Assembly: GCF_026210795.1 (NCBI RefSeq)
Contig: NC_089448.1
Location: 620,001 to 684,000, forward strand
Length of the DNA: 64,000 nt
Reading direction: 5' to 3'
From: Rhizophagus irregularis
Taxonomy: Eukaryota; Glomeromycota; Glomeromycetes; Glomerales; Glomeraceae
Below the pieces are notes generated by a model, which made no database searches, had not been told where the DNA came from, and worked only from the letters and a program-made list of their open reading frames with translations. Below are positions 10,445-21,115 of this stretch, piece after piece (within the stretch, counting starts at the first letter, position 1; each line of letters opens with the position of its first letter). The position numbers and the translations under genes are program-made.

Positions 10445-10715
10445 ATTCCAATTAAAGATATTCTTTTCTTAATATTTGAAGAATTAAAACTCTTTTCATT
10501 TTTAATGGTCAATAAACTTTGATGTGAAACTGTAATTCCAATTTTATGGAAAAATCCTTTGGTGTTATAATATTAATTACCATAATAAAGATTATTTGTT
10601 CAACACTATTGCTTTCTATTTATCTATTGATATTAAAGAATTCCTAACAAGACAAGGAATCCAATTACCATCATGATTAATTAATAATTATCTTTTGTAG
10701 TAGTATTAATCTATA
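10445..10715 (+). pseudogene. F-box relic (N-terminal part)
   Basis: DNA-level homology to the F-box paralogs is clear: AAAGATATTCTTTTCTTAAT, then GTGAAACTGTAATTCCAATT and AAAGAATTCCTAACAAGACA. Internal deletions and stops have removed the frame. Homology fades after about residue 100 of the model gene. Confidence 0.7.
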
Positions 10716-10734
10716 TAACTAAAAAAATTTGTCT

Positions 10735-11230
10735 GACGTTTCACGTTTGGATTAGTCTCCTTATAAATAATTTGAATTGTGTAACACCTTAATAGGAATT
10801 TTTTTTTTTGATTATTAATTTTTTTGTCTAAAATTTTTTCTCCCTTTTCTTTCAGTTCAGTTTTTTTTTTCAACCGAAAAATTTGTTTTTTCTCATTCTT
10901 TTCCCGTTTAGGTTTAATTTTTTTCCCAAACTGAAAAATTATTCTTTTTTATTAAATAATCCCATTTGTTTCGGTCTTTTAAAAACTAATTTTTTTTATA
11001 TTATTTTTTTTTCGGTCTTTTTTTTTAGCCGTATTGTAATTTTAAAAAAAAATTTTTTTTTTGGATCGGATTATTTTCCTTTTTTTTCAGAATTTTTTTC
11101 ATACTTATTTTTTTTTTTCGGATTCCTTTTTTTCAGAAATTTCCCTTTTTTTTAAACTGATTTCTTTCTTTATCCCCAAATTTTTTAAATTTTTTTTTCT
11201 TTTTCTTTCAATTTTTTTTTTATTATTAAA
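10735..11230. repeat. dispersed repeat followed by T-rich tract
   Basis: Positions 10738-10785 (GACGTTTCACGTTTGGATTA and TTGAATTGTGTAA) resemble 21505-21560. Both are followed within a few hundred bases by a strand-biased T-rich stretch containing AACCGAAAAATTT or its like. The Phe-rich open frame at 10883-11155 comes from this base composition and is not a gene. Confidence 0.4.
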
Positions 11231-11859
11231 TAAAAAATGAATATTATATTAAATATATTAACAAAATTATTATTTTTTTTTAAAAAAAAAATCAATATAA
11301 CATATAGGAAAATTGACTGATGTTGGTAGAAAGATGAGTAAGATTTTTTTCAATTAAATTGAGCGATGGAATAAATAGTTTAATTCATAAAAATCAAAAA
11401 AAGAAAAATTGATATTTTTACATATTTTATAATTAATTAATTGAAGAAATTGTTTGATTTAATAATAGATTATTATAACCAAATCCATATCCAAAATTCT
11501 CTAAATAATCAGATCTTTAAATAAAGATTTTAATTCAAATGGTTTTAGTTAAATTAATGATTTATCGAGTAAAATGAGTACCAAAAGAATAACAATAAAT
11601 GAAATGAATAGATTCTAATACATAGTTATTAATTAATTTATTATATAATATATGATATAAATCCGTTAGCAGACTAATTGCATTAATTATTGATTATTGA
11701 GACGTGTCAAATGATGGTCTCAAATATTTTTCCTAAGTTGGTTATAAGTTTAAGATTGACGTAATATAAAATAAGAAATAATTAATAAAATTTATAAAAA
11801 TATTTGTAGTATTTTCATAATATTAAAGATTTTTGAAAATACTTCTAAAAAATTAATCA

Positions 11860-12580
11860 AAAAAAATGAGGGTGAATGAAAAAATAGGGAGAGTAAAAGA
11901 GAATAAGAGAAACGAAGGGGGAGTGAGGGAGGAACGAAATGGAGTAAAGGGGGAGTGAAAGAAACAAAAGGAACGAAAAAGATCAAGTGGAAATGGAATA
12001 AAAATGAAAGGAACGAAGGGTAGTGTAAAGGAATGAAAAATACAAAGGGAACGAAGAGGAAATATAAAACAACGGAAAAAATGAAGGAAGAGAAGAATAA
12101 AAAAAGCAAAAGAAATGAAGAGACAAAAAGAAAACAAAAAATGGAGAAGAGACGAAAATGAGATAACAGGGGACCAAGTAAAAACCAAACCCATAAAATA
12201 AAAGAAGAAATAAAGTTAGTAGGGAACGGAAATTACATGTATTAAATAAACAATAACAATAAAATAAAAAAACATACCTTAGTAGTTGCAGAGAATAACC
12301 GAAAGACCTAAAAAGAATGAAATACATGAAATACAAAATGTAAGAAACGAAATATTTAGAATGGAATAAAAAATAACTAAGAAGAAGAAACGACCATATA
12401 GTGCTGGTCATATCTTAATTGCAAAATCGAAAGAGCCAAAGGACCTAAAAAAACGAAATAAAGTTAGTAGGAAACAAAATGCAAGAAGCAAAAATGAAAA
12501 AAGAAAGAAAACGTATCTTGAGTGCCGTGCAAAGAAGTGAAAGGACCTAAAGAAAAAAAGATTATCCGAGTACGTTTAAA
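11860..12580. repeat. ~700-bp polypurine tract
   Basis: The + strand is overwhelmingly A/G, with recurring GGAACGAA, GGGAGTGA and AAAGGAACGAA units. Only a few T or C bases break each run up to about 12200, and it is looser from there to 12580. The long - strand frames here are Phe/Ser/Leu-rich and result from the composition. From 11231 to 11859 I see only AT-rich sequence. Confidence 0.6.
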
Positions 12581-12887
12581 AAAAAATAGCACATTAATTA
12601 GCCAATAAAATTAATAGGGTGTGCATGTAAGGTGAAAATTAGTTATAATCTTCCTTAATTAATCCGAATTTCATTCTACACTCAAACGTCAAATCATTAA
12701 TATAATCTACATTATTGTAAATATAATTTATATCAGTCTAATATTATAAATATAATTTAATACATATTATTTTATTATTTTTTGTTAACTAATTATTACC
12801 ATATTAAATTCCTAAAAAATCTTTAATTTACTTAGTATTACATTATAATACTAAATTTACTATTTAAACAAACTCATTGATCCCGGT

Positions 12888-13358
12888 GCGAAGCAACTAT
12901 AACTTCTATTGGAATCATTTTTGTAGTTTCTTTATTAAGAAATTTCCAGAGTTAAAGTATTCGGAATTCGGATATGAAATCTATTAAACATAAAATTTTT
13001 ATTTTTCAGGAACTAGGATTCGTTTTGAATGATTTTGTGACTTAAAATGCGACACATCAATATATTCTTCATATTTTTTATGGATCGGCACATCTATGTC
13101 AACATCAGAAAAATTTAAGTACTCTGATGAATGGACCATGATATAAATATATATATGTTCTTGGACCAGTTCCAAATTCTTACAAAGAGAGTTCTTTTCG
13201 TATTAAATATTATTTCCACATTTAAATTTTACTTTATATTGATTAGAAAAAGGTACTCTAAAAATTTCATAAACTAATAACATTGATACTGTAACAAGTT
13301 TTGGATTTTATGATGAATAACAATTTCTATCGTGATCTTGGGATCTTTAAAAAATCAC
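12888..13358 (+). pseudogene. F-box relic, part 1 (middle of gene)
   Basis: Homology to the paralogs runs from the IGSSL region (ACTTCTATTGGAAT) through AAATTTCCAGAGTTAAAGTA, GAAGCTAGGATTCG-like sequence and TATCGTGATCTTG at about 13327. Several indels destroy the frame. It stops at about 13358, and the next part of the gene is found 2.4 kb further on, at 15765. Confidence 0.7.
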
Positions 13359-13934
13359 CTCTACCTATTAACCCATCATTGTATATCCCGCAATAACCTA
13401 GTTGGACCTATCGAGAAATTATTTGGGCAAATCAAGTGGGTTTTTGATCAACAGAAATCATCATTGGTTGATGGAAAGCGGGTAAAAATAGATAATTAGG
13501 ATAGATGTGTCGTACTTTTTGCGTGTATTAATAAAAAAATTTTTTCTCGACATTTTTCCAGGACATGTCTCGGAAATTTCTTAGCAAAAGTGATCAGCGT
13601 GAATATTGTTCACGCGCATGTGATTTTTTTTATTTGGAGTGTTATCAAACATTCATCCATGCTTCATGAAGACTGTAACATTTGATCAAGCTACTGTCCA
13701 AAAATGATGAAGTTTTGCATGGTCGCCATTCAGATTATCTTCACTATCTCGCAAACACAAAGCAATATATGGGGTAATAACAGATGCGGAAAAATGTAGA
13801 GGAAATTGAAGGATAAAGTCATTGAGTAATCTAAATAGGCGGATAGACGTAGTAACATAATAACTTCATGTATCATGGGTAGAGATCCGAGTTTTTTGTA
13901 TTTATTCCTTGCGTGTATCATTTTAGTACAACAC

Positions 13935-14885
13935 TCACTGATGAGGTAATACCTCATCATTATGTTTCTTGCTTAATTTGTCAGTGTTGGTCAATATGTT
14001 CAACTCTGCATGTAAATACATGTGATTAGTTGTTTCATGATCCAATTGTCTACCTGTGCCACCATATATCTTGTTTATTCTCCTCCTTGTTTCATAATTT
14101 TTTAAACAATTTTTCTTGAAATCTTCAAGATTCTTTTGATTAGGAATAAACTCTTTGATAATATCATTCCATGGAGATATGGGTTGATCGACATGAATAG
14201 GATCCAATAAATGCAAGTCTGTATTAGAAAATGATGTTTTATACTTTCCTTTACGTGCACAATTAACAATATCCATCACAGATGCAGAATAGGATCCCAC
14301 TTTTTTGATGTGTCCTAAGAATCTTTGCGGATAATTTTCGTCGTTTTTATTTTTTTTATAATACTCGCAACAAGTCATGGCCATTTCGTATTCATCAATC
14401 CAATCTAGATTACCAACATTAATCTCAGAAGCTTCTAGGAATTCTAGGAAAGATTTAGTATATGATTCATCTTTATTATTCCTTATATCTTTCTTAAGTT
14501 TGTCCAATCTACGTCTTAACTTCTCAGAACAGTACTCAAATACATTAAGAATTAAATAAGGCACATCCTCTCTTTCAGTTGCTTGTACGAATTTCATGGG
14601 AGCATCTTTAGACAAATTTGTCATGAGTCCTTTAATTTTGTCGATATATTTAACATCTCCATCAAGCCATCTACTGTTCTTTGAAATGTAAATTCTACAC
14701 TTGTTGGGTAAAATTTTCAAGTTAACCGCTACCACTTCACTATCTCTTGCTAATATCGTTGCTAGGTTGCGAGAAAAATGGTCACTTTCTGACAAGCTAA
14801 TTTCTTCTTTACTTGCTTCGTCGATGACAAATTTTACGCTTCCAGCAACACACACTTTACTGTAAAATTCTGTAAACTGCGACAT
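13935..14885 (-). CDS. OTT_1508-like deaminase-family protein, apparently C-terminally truncated
   Basis: 316 aa if started at MSQFTEFYSKV (14885). An upstream Met at 15011 would add 42 residues that look like leader sequence. The N-terminal two thirds are helical with DWIDEYEMAMTCCEYYKK. The C-terminus contains ETTNHMYLHAELNILTN, where HAE matches the zinc-binding/catalytic motif of cytidine-deaminase-like folds, as in the fungal OTT_1508-like family. In that family a PC-x-x-C-type second zinc motif should follow; here the frame ends 20 residues after HAE. An overlapping frame (ISECCTKMIHARNKYKK) gives no clear C-x-x-C. So the gene is either truncated, has an unseen intron or is a pseudogene. 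Catalytic activity is doubtful. It lies in the inserted block and has no introns. Confidence 0.5.
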   Translation of the reverse strand: MSQFTEFYSKVCVAGSVKFVIDEASKEEISLSESDHFSRNLATILARDSEVVAVNLKILPNKCRIYISKNSRWLDGDVKYIDKIKGLMTNLSKDAPMKFVQATEREDVPYLILNVFEYCSEKLRRRLDKLKKDIRNNKDESYTKSFLEFLEASEINVGNLDWIDEYEMAMTCCEYYKKNKNDENYPQRFLGHIKKVGSYSASVMDIVNCARKGKYKTSFSNTDLHLLDPIHVDQPISPWNDIIKEFIPNQKNLEDFKKNCLKNYETRRRINKIYGGTGRQLDHETTNHMYLHAELNILTNTDKLSKKHNDEVLPHQ

Positions 14886-15144
14886 TGCTGTTATTCTTTT
14901 TTTTTCTGCTTTTTTATTACCTGTTTTTGATAAATGTGGAAAAATATTTTTTGCAGTGTTACATAATACATGGCTTATATACATTATACATATATCTTTG
15001 GCGCAGTACAATATTATTTACAGTAGCGTAATGTCACACATTTTGCCTATGTTACTACTTTCCTTAAAAAGGTATGGAACGTAAATTACTTTAAGTTACT
15101 CCCCTTACTTATATTGCAGTATATTTGGAATACCGAAAATAATA

Positions 15145-15755
15145 TTGAAAAAATTCTTTGTAGGCAGGGTATTGATACCCACCCTCTTTGTTAAGAAACT
15201 TTTTTTGGATCAACCGCTTGTGGATGAGTACATTCACGCCATCGTACAAGTGCCCGCCGCTGGTAAGTGTCTTACAATGGTTTACTTGAGTATCTATGGA
15301 CAGTTTCTTTTTGTAGGTAGCGACGGACGGAATGGGATTGTAGAGCGATTTAAAGTCCATAATAACGGTAATCGAGAAGATCATCCAATCCCCATCTGGG
15401 CTGGAACAATCGAAGGACCTTTGAGGGAATATATCACAGAATCTAAATATAAACAAATTCGGCTCCCATTATAATATGGATCACGCAATTGAGATTGGTA
15501 AGGATATGAAACTATTTGACAACAAATATGTCAAACTCCAACGTCACCAATACTGACACGAAAATAAGGATGGAGAACACGTAAGAACTTTAGAGTATTT
15601 TTACAAAAACTTCCAACGTGAGATGGAAACAATAGATCCGGATAATAAAGATTCTTATAAGGTGGAAATCAAAGCCGATGTATTGGCAGAGTTTTGAGAA
15701 GTTCAATGCCCAATTTTGGATGACATCTAAAGAAAATTTTATTAGGACTCAAATA
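15145..15755 (+). pseudogene. decayed gene, unidentified (possibly Crinkler-like)
   Basis: A frame starting MKKFFVGRVLIPTLF contains DEYIHAIVQVPAAG, then a good intron (about 15262-15315, GTAAGT...TTTGTAG), then SDGRNGIVERFKVHNNGN and IPIWAGTIEGPLREY. Further protein-like pieces follow (DHAIEIGKDMKLFDNKYV, EYFYKNFQREMETIDPDN) with a few breaks between them. The IHxIVQxP piece is weakly reminiscent of the linker after the header of Crinkler effectors; I do not otherwise recognise the family. It is treated as a fossil. The - strand frame over 15109-15456 is a shadow. Confidence 0.35.
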
Positions 15756-15764
15756 ATTCCATAA

Positions 15765-15890
15765 GATTCTCTTATTTAATATTCATATAAATTTGTTTTT
15801 TCGATTGAATATTTGTCTCTTATATTTTCATAATCAAAAAAGCATTTTACAGCAATTGAAAAATTATCGAAATTTGTAGTCATTAAAGTA
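15765..15890 (+). pseudogene. F-box relic, part 2
   Basis: It resumes the relic at 12888-13358. GATTCTCTTATTT corresponds to the EDSLIF codons and GATTGAATATTTGTCTCTTA to IEYLSL, followed by a decayed SKEHF-EIEKLLK region. Homology ends by about 15890. The next 600 bases (to 16500) are AT-rich with scattered TTCCGGAA/ACGGAA-type motifs (16170-16330) and no gene. Confidence 0.65.
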
Positions 15891-16512
15891 TCATTGGCTA
15901 ACACAAGCATTTAAACTCAAACTTTTCGGCTCGGCCTGGTTCAAGTCAATAAACTAGATTTTACAGAATGAAAAAGAAAAACTAAATCGATTTAACTTAA
16001 TTAAATAACGCTAACACTAATTAATTAAATTTTTGAATGTCTATAATTTCTATGTCTGGTTCTATTTATAAAATTGATTGATCGTTTCATAATTTATTTT
16101 TTTTTTAAGCTTTAAATATGTCCTTCCCTGTAATAAAAAAGTCTGTCCGTTTTTTATATTCCATCATTTTTCCGTAAAAGGTTCATATTTCCGGAATTAA
16201 TAACCTTATATCACGGAATTTATCGAATTATTTACATTTTCCGTGAATGGATCAATGAAAGGCTTATTTTTACGGAGTTTTTTACAGAAATAATGGATAA
16301 AATTTTTTATAAGGGACGTTAATCTTTTGACTTATAAAAATATTCTGAAAAAAAACTCTGATAAATGATTTTTTATCCGAAAAAATTCAGGCACGTGACC
16401 ATTTTTCTGAAAAATTTTTTTTAGAGTTATAAATTTATTTTTTTTTTTACATGATTTGTTACAATATATATACCGTACATACATTAATATTGCTAATATA
16501 AAAAATTCTCGA

Positions 16513-16660
16513 CCGCAGTTTCATGTGATACAGTATGCATGTAAATGATGTAAATGATGCAAGTTGATCAAAAATCACAAGGATAATTTCGGTAAATTAC
16601 AAAAAATTTTGCCAAAATAAAATATGACGTAAAATTTATTATTTGTGAAACGTTACTAAT
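16513..16660 (+). promoter_or_regulatory. conserved F-box upstream module (type A)
   Basis: CGACCGCAGTTTCATGTGAT, ATATGACGTAAAATTTATTA and TGTGAAACGTTACT occur in the same order and spacing as at 7782-7920, upstream of the copy at 8048. The homology continues through CCGGTATTTCATT to near the ATG, so the promoter was duplicated with the gene. Confidence 0.55.
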
Positions 16661-16820
16661 GAATAATCCGGAATTTTATTCCGGTATTTCATTTATTCGT
16701 TAAAACTTTTTTTTTTTAAAAAAAAAATTTTTCTATAATTAAATATTTCGATATTACGAAAAATTGTATTTACTATATAAATTAATCCAAGTGATTAAAA
16801 GATTATTTTTGATTAAAAAA

Positions 16821-18314
16821 ATGTCGAAACTTAATAAAGATATTCTTTTTTTAATATTTGAAGAATTAGTACAAGATGATTCAAAATCACTCTTTTCATG
16901 TTTAATGGTAAATAGACTTTGGTGTGAAACTGGGATTCCAATTTTATGGAGGAATCCTTGGTGTTATGATATTGATTATAGTAAAAAAAATTATTTATTT
17001 ACAATTATTACTTCTTATTTATCCGATGATATTAAAGAATTCTTAACAAGACAAGGAATTCAATTACCATTAGTTTCATATCGATCACTTTTGTTCGATT
17101 ATTTATCTTTCTGTAGAAGTATTAATGTAGATACTATAAGTAATATAACTTCTATTGGATCTCCTTTAGATTATAATCAATTTCTTTTACAACAAGAATT
17201 TTATAATCTCTTTATGAAGAAATTTCCAGAATTAAAGTATTTTGATATGAAATCTATTAAACATCAAATATTTTATTTTCCAGAAGCTAGGATTCGTCTT
17301 GAATCACTTTGTGAATTAAAATGTGACACATCAACGGATTCTTCATATTTTTATGGATTAGCTCAGTTATGTCAATATATACAGAGACTTATTATTGCTA
17401 ACGTAACAAAAAATTATTATGGGATTGCTAAATTAATTGAAGTTCAAAAAAATTTAAAGTATTTTGAATGGAGAGATAATGAAGATTTATATGTTCCTGG
17501 ACCAAATCAAGATTCTTACAGAGAGATTCTTTTTGCATTAGAAAATAATGCAAATAATATTACTCATTTAAATATTTACTTTATTTATATTAGTCGCTCA
17601 TCACAAAAGATACTTCCAAAATTTCATAAACTAAAAACATTGATAACTAGTTTTGGGTCCTTAGATGAACAACAATTAAAAATGTGTGTATATCGTGATC
17701 TTGAGATTTTCAAAATAAATCATTATAATTTAAAAGCAGCTTCTATTATAATTGAAAATAGTGGAGAACGATTAAAGAAAATCTTATTAGAACCTTATGA
17801 ATTATTAGAGGATGTAGATAACTTTATTGAAGATTCACTTATTTTTATACGTAATATTCATAAAAATTGTCCTTCAATTGAATATTTATCTCTTATATTT
17901 TCACCATCAAATGAGCATTTTGAAGAAATTGAAAAATTATTAAAAGTTTGTCGAAATTTGAAATTATTATTATTAGTTATATTTGATCATACATATGAAG
18001 ATTCAACTTATTCTTATGAAGAAAAAAATTTAAAATATGGACAAGAATTATTAAAAATATTAATTAATTCAACATCAAACAATAATTTAAAAGAAATTAG
18101 ATTTTGTGGTGGTTGTAAATTTTCTTTAGGAGCTTTAGGGGAATTCTTTGAAAAATGGGAAGGTCGTACACTTTCAATAATTACATCCAATTATTATATT
18201 TATGAAGATGAAGAATATAAAGAATTGATTAATAAATATAAAAATAATGGAATAATTAAAGATTTTAGATGTGATACTTATACAAATGTAGTAAATATGG
18301 ACTCTAAGATATAA
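16821..18314 (+). CDS. F-box/LRR-like protein, copy 2
   Basis: 497 aa, single exon. The open frame extends upstream to a Met at 16764, but MSKLNKDILFLIFEEL at 16821 matches the start of every paralog, and the extra 19 residues lie in promoter-like sequence, so 16821 is chosen. F-box at residues 3-46 (SLFSCLMVNRLWCETGIP, with Gly where most copies have Val), then the Leu-rich substrate-binding part. The IEYLSLIFSPSNEHFEEIE block lies near residue 360, and LINKYKNNGIIKDFR ends the conserved region. It shares its upstream region with copy 1 (8048), so these two appear to derive from one gene-plus-promoter duplication. Confidence 0.9.
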   Translation: MSKLNKDILFLIFEELVQDDSKSLFSCLMVNRLWCETGIPILWRNPWCYDIDYSKKNYLFTIITSYLSDDIKEFLTRQGIQLPLVSYRSLLFDYLSFCRSINVDTISNITSIGSPLDYNQFLLQQEFYNLFMKKFPELKYFDMKSIKHQIFYFPEARIRLESLCELKCDTSTDSSYFYGLAQLCQYIQRLIIANVTKNYYGIAKLIEVQKNLKYFEWRDNEDLYVPGPNQDSYREILFALENNANNITHLNIYFIYISRSSQKILPKFHKLKTLITSFGSLDEQQLKMCVYRDLEIFKINHYNLKAASIIIENSGERLKKILLEPYELLEDVDNFIEDSLIFIRNIHKNCPSIEYLSLIFSPSNEHFEEIEKLLKVCRNLKLLLLVIFDHTYEDSTYSYEEKNLKYGQELLKILINSTSNNNLKEIRFCGGCKFSLGALGEFFEKWEGRTLSIITSNYYIYEDEEYKELINKYKNNGIIKDFRCDTYTNVVNMDSKI

Positions 18315-18479
18315 ATAACACCTTAGTAATAGAAATAATGTATTTTTTTTTTAAAAAAAAATTTTCGTTGGAAATTAATATATCAGGTCCAAATAATTAA
18401 TAAATGGTTTTTACTTTTGCGTTATACCATGTAAATTTTACTAATTTCTATATCATTATAAAAAAATTCTTGCATTTGG

Positions 18480-18530
18480 TTTGGATTGTGAAACATAAAT
18501 ATTCGATCGTCATCATGGTCGCACAAAATC
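18480..18530 (+). promoter_or_regulatory. conserved F-box upstream module (type B)
   Basis: TTGTGAAACATAA and CATCATGGTCGCACAAAATC lie upstream of copy 3. The GGTCGCAC core is 178 bases from the ATG. A following GACCGGAATTTGTT...ATTATATAAA stretch is shared with 33271-33316 before copy 4. A T-run/A-run junction sits between module and gene (about 18628-18652). Confidence 0.55.
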
Positions 18531-18694
18531 ATCCCAATTTGACCGGAATTTGTTATCCGTTTTCGTTATTATATAAAACCAGTAATAGGTTCATTATACT
18601 CTTTTAAATTTTTTCCTTTTTCTTTATTTTTTCTTTTTTTTTTAAAAAAAAACAAAAATATTATAATTCAATACCGTATAAAATTATATAAAGA

Positions 18695-20179
18695 ATGTCC
18701 AACCTCAATAAAGATATTCTTTTCTTATTATTTAAAGAATTACAATATGATTCAAAATCCCTCTTTTCATGTCTTATGGTCAATAGACTTTGGTGTGAAA
18801 CTGTGATTCCAATTTTATGGAGGAATCCTTGGCGATACAATATTAAATATAAGAATAAAAATAATTTGTTCAACATTATTGCTTCTTATTTACCTGATGA
18901 TATTAAAGAATTCCTAACGAAACAAGAAACAAAATTACCGACAGTTTCACATCAATCACTTTTATTTGATTATTTATCTTTCTGTAGAAGTATTAATATA
19001 AATACTATAAATACTATAATTTCTATTGGATCTTCTTTAGCTTATAATCAATTTCTTTTACAACAAGAATTTTATAATCTCTTTATTAAGAAATGTTCAG
19101 TATTGAAGTATTTGGATATGATATCAAATGAGAATCAAATATTTTATTTTCCGGAAGCCGGGTTTCATTTTGAATCTCTCTGTGAATTAAAATGTGATAC
19201 ATCAATAAATTCTTCATATTTTTATGGATTAGCACGTATTTGTCAACAAATACAGAAAATCATCATTGTTAATAATATAAACACGGAGAATAATAATTTT
19301 GGAATTGCTAAATTAATTGAAGTCCAAAAGAATTTAAAGTATTTTGAATGGCATGATGATCATGAGTTTTATGGTCCCGGATTAAATCCTTATAAAGAAA
19401 TTCTTCTTGCATTAGAAAAAAAGGCAGATATTATCAATCATTTAGAAATATTTTTTTTATATACTGATCGATCGTTACAAAAAGTACTTCCAGAATTTCG
19501 TAAATTAAAAACATTGATAATTAATGATTTTAGTTATTTTAATGAAGAACAATTAAAAAAATGCGTTTATCGTGATCTTGAGACCTTTAGAATAGAACAT
19601 TATGATTTAAAAGAAAATTCTATTATAATTCAAAATAGTGGTGGACATTTAAAGAAAATTTTAGTAGATTATTGTGATTCTTATGCTTATGATTATTATG
19701 AAAATTTTAATGAATATTCTCTCATTCTTATTCGTAAGATTTATGAAAATTGTCCTTCAATTGAATATTTATCTCTTATATTTTCACCATCAAAGCAACA
19801 TTTTATTGAATTTGAAAAATTATTAAAAGTATGTCAAAATTTGAAATCATTATTATTAATTATATATAATTTGGATGAAACAGAAACTGATGAAAAGATT
19901 TTAGAAAATGGAAAACAAGTATTGAATATATTAATTAAATCAGCTCCGTCTAACTTAAAAGAAATTAGATTCTTTGATCATATTAAATTCTCCTTAGAAG
20001 ACTTGGAAGAATTCTTTGGAAATTGGAAAGGTCGTTCACTTTCTATACTTACATCTGATTCTCTTTATGAAGGAGATGATTATTTAAAATTGATTAATAA
20101 ATATAAAAATAATGGAATAATTAAGAGTTTTAGACATGAATGTTCTACAAATGTAGGTGACATGGATTTTAAGATATGA
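18695..20179 (+). CDS. F-box/LRR-like protein, copy 3
   Basis: 494 aa, single exon. It begins MSNLNKDILFLLFKELQYDS with the F-box core SLFSCLMVNRLWCETVIP. By its C-terminus (LINKYKNNGIIKSFRHECS...GDMDFKI) and its inserted Tyr/Asp-rich segment near residue 330 (DSYAYDYYENFNEYSLI) it pairs with copy 4 at 33439, and less closely with the broken - strand copy at 44329-45778. It therefore belongs to a subgroup distinct from copies 1, 2, 5 and 6. Predicted role: SCF adaptor; substrate unknown. Its 3' flank (ATGAATACTATGTTGTCACA) is also conserved with that of copy 4. Confidence 0.9.
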   Translation: MSNLNKDILFLLFKELQYDSKSLFSCLMVNRLWCETVIPILWRNPWRYNIKYKNKNNLFNIIASYLPDDIKEFLTKQETKLPTVSHQSLLFDYLSFCRSININTINTIISIGSSLAYNQFLLQQEFYNLFIKKCSVLKYLDMISNENQIFYFPEAGFHFESLCELKCDTSINSSYFYGLARICQQIQKIIIVNNINTENNNFGIAKLIEVQKNLKYFEWHDDHEFYGPGLNPYKEILLALEKKADIINHLEIFFLYTDRSLQKVLPEFRKLKTLIINDFSYFNEEQLKKCVYRDLETFRIEHYDLKENSIIIQNSGGHLKKILVDYCDSYAYDYYENFNEYSLILIRKIYENCPSIEYLSLIFSPSKQHFIEFEKLLKVCQNLKSLLLIIYNLDETETDEKILENGKQVLNILIKSAPSNLKEIRFFDHIKFSLEDLEEFFGNWKGRSLSILTSDSLYEGDDYLKLINKYKNNGIIKSFRHECSTNVGDMDFKI

Positions 20180-20539
20180 ATACTATGTTGTCACATTTTT
20201 ATATATAATGTTAGCATTTTAAAATTAAAAATGTTAGTTATTAGAAATTAATACTATAAATATTAACAACATTTTATAGTAACGCAATTTCATTCACATT
20301 TAAATATTTAAATAGAATTTGTATTTATTTTAATAAAATAGAAACAATTATAGATTTATTAACTTAAACCATTTAAGAAAATTTTTTACGTAGTTGTGTG
20401 ATTATTACGTAATTGAAATTTCTCATATTTTTACTGCTTATTAATAAATAATGTTGGTATCATTATAAAAAAGTTCTTTTTTGTTAATAATTTCATAATA
20501 TTATGTGATAAACACATTTTAAACTTTAATGAAATTTAT

Positions 20540-21115
20540 CAGAACGAAAATAATATTGAATGAGTTCGTTATTAAAAATTAACACGTATCTCTCAAATCT
20601 CAATACATGCAGAAATTAACTCTAATACAGTTAATACGGGAACAAAATTATTCATAAAATTGTTAAACTAATTGGAATCCGGAAGAATTTGAAGTACTTT
20701 GAATGGAAAGATAAATTCGAAGATGATAGAAAACTCTTATAAGAAATTTTTTTGAATTAGAAAAAAAGTCAGGTAATCAAGAGTATACAAACAATTGCTT
20801 AGAAAAATTAAAAATATTTGGTAATTGATATATATTACCGTGAATTGATTACAGCAAGTTACGGGCACAAAATCATATAAATTATCGAGTACAGCGTTGT
20901 TATTTTTATCTTATTTTAATCTCTACCGAGTTTTACAGAGTTACTTTTGGCAAGAGACAAAAATTCCGAGTGTCCCGTAACTTATGAAAACAACTGTAAA
21001 CATGTTAACCTATCGTGACCTTAAGCTTGAGACTTTAAAAATTAAGTTAGATTATATTTTATGAAATTCGACTTCTAGTATAATAGTAATCTCAGAAAAC
21101 AATTGAGCATTAACA
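20540..21115 (+). pseudogene. F-box relic downstream of copy 3
   Basis: Legible pieces include KNLKYFEWKDKF (about 20669-20715), a decayed ...LEKK region, CGTGACCTTAAGCTTGAGAC near 21018 (YRDLET) and a TCTAGTATAATAGTAATCTC piece (the IIIENSG block). All frames are broken. The order gene, ~350-bp spacer, relic is the same as after copy 4. From 21116 to 21660 nothing further is supported apart from a dispersed repeat at about 21505-21560. Confidence 0.55.

Larger units (their letters stand above)
13359..15764. other. 2.4-kb block inserted in an F-box relic
   Basis: The flanking relic parts (12888-13358 and 15765-15890) are consecutive pieces of one F-box gene, apart from about 150-180 missing bases. 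The block contains a deaminase-like gene on - and a decayed gene on +. Near its left end a frame reads VGPIEKLFGQIKWVFDQQ (about 13402-13455), faintly like the C-terminal end of DDE transposases. I found no inverted repeats or target duplication, so the mechanism is open. Confidence 0.45.

Noticed and set aside
10883-11155. Phe-rich + frame that looks like a membrane protein
   Set aside because: Produced by a T-rich tract; no start context, domain or plausible amino-acid balance.
11792-12411. Three overlapping - strand frames rich in Phe, Ser and Leu
   Set aside because: All come from the polypurine tract read on the opposite strand; three frames open at once is a sign of composition rather than coding.
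15109-15456. - strand frame of 115 codons
   Set aside because: It overlaps the + frame that has an intron and better protein-like content; taken as its shadow.
16764-16820. Upstream start for F-box copy 2
   Set aside because: The extra 19 residues are not present in any paralog and lie in promoter-like sequence.
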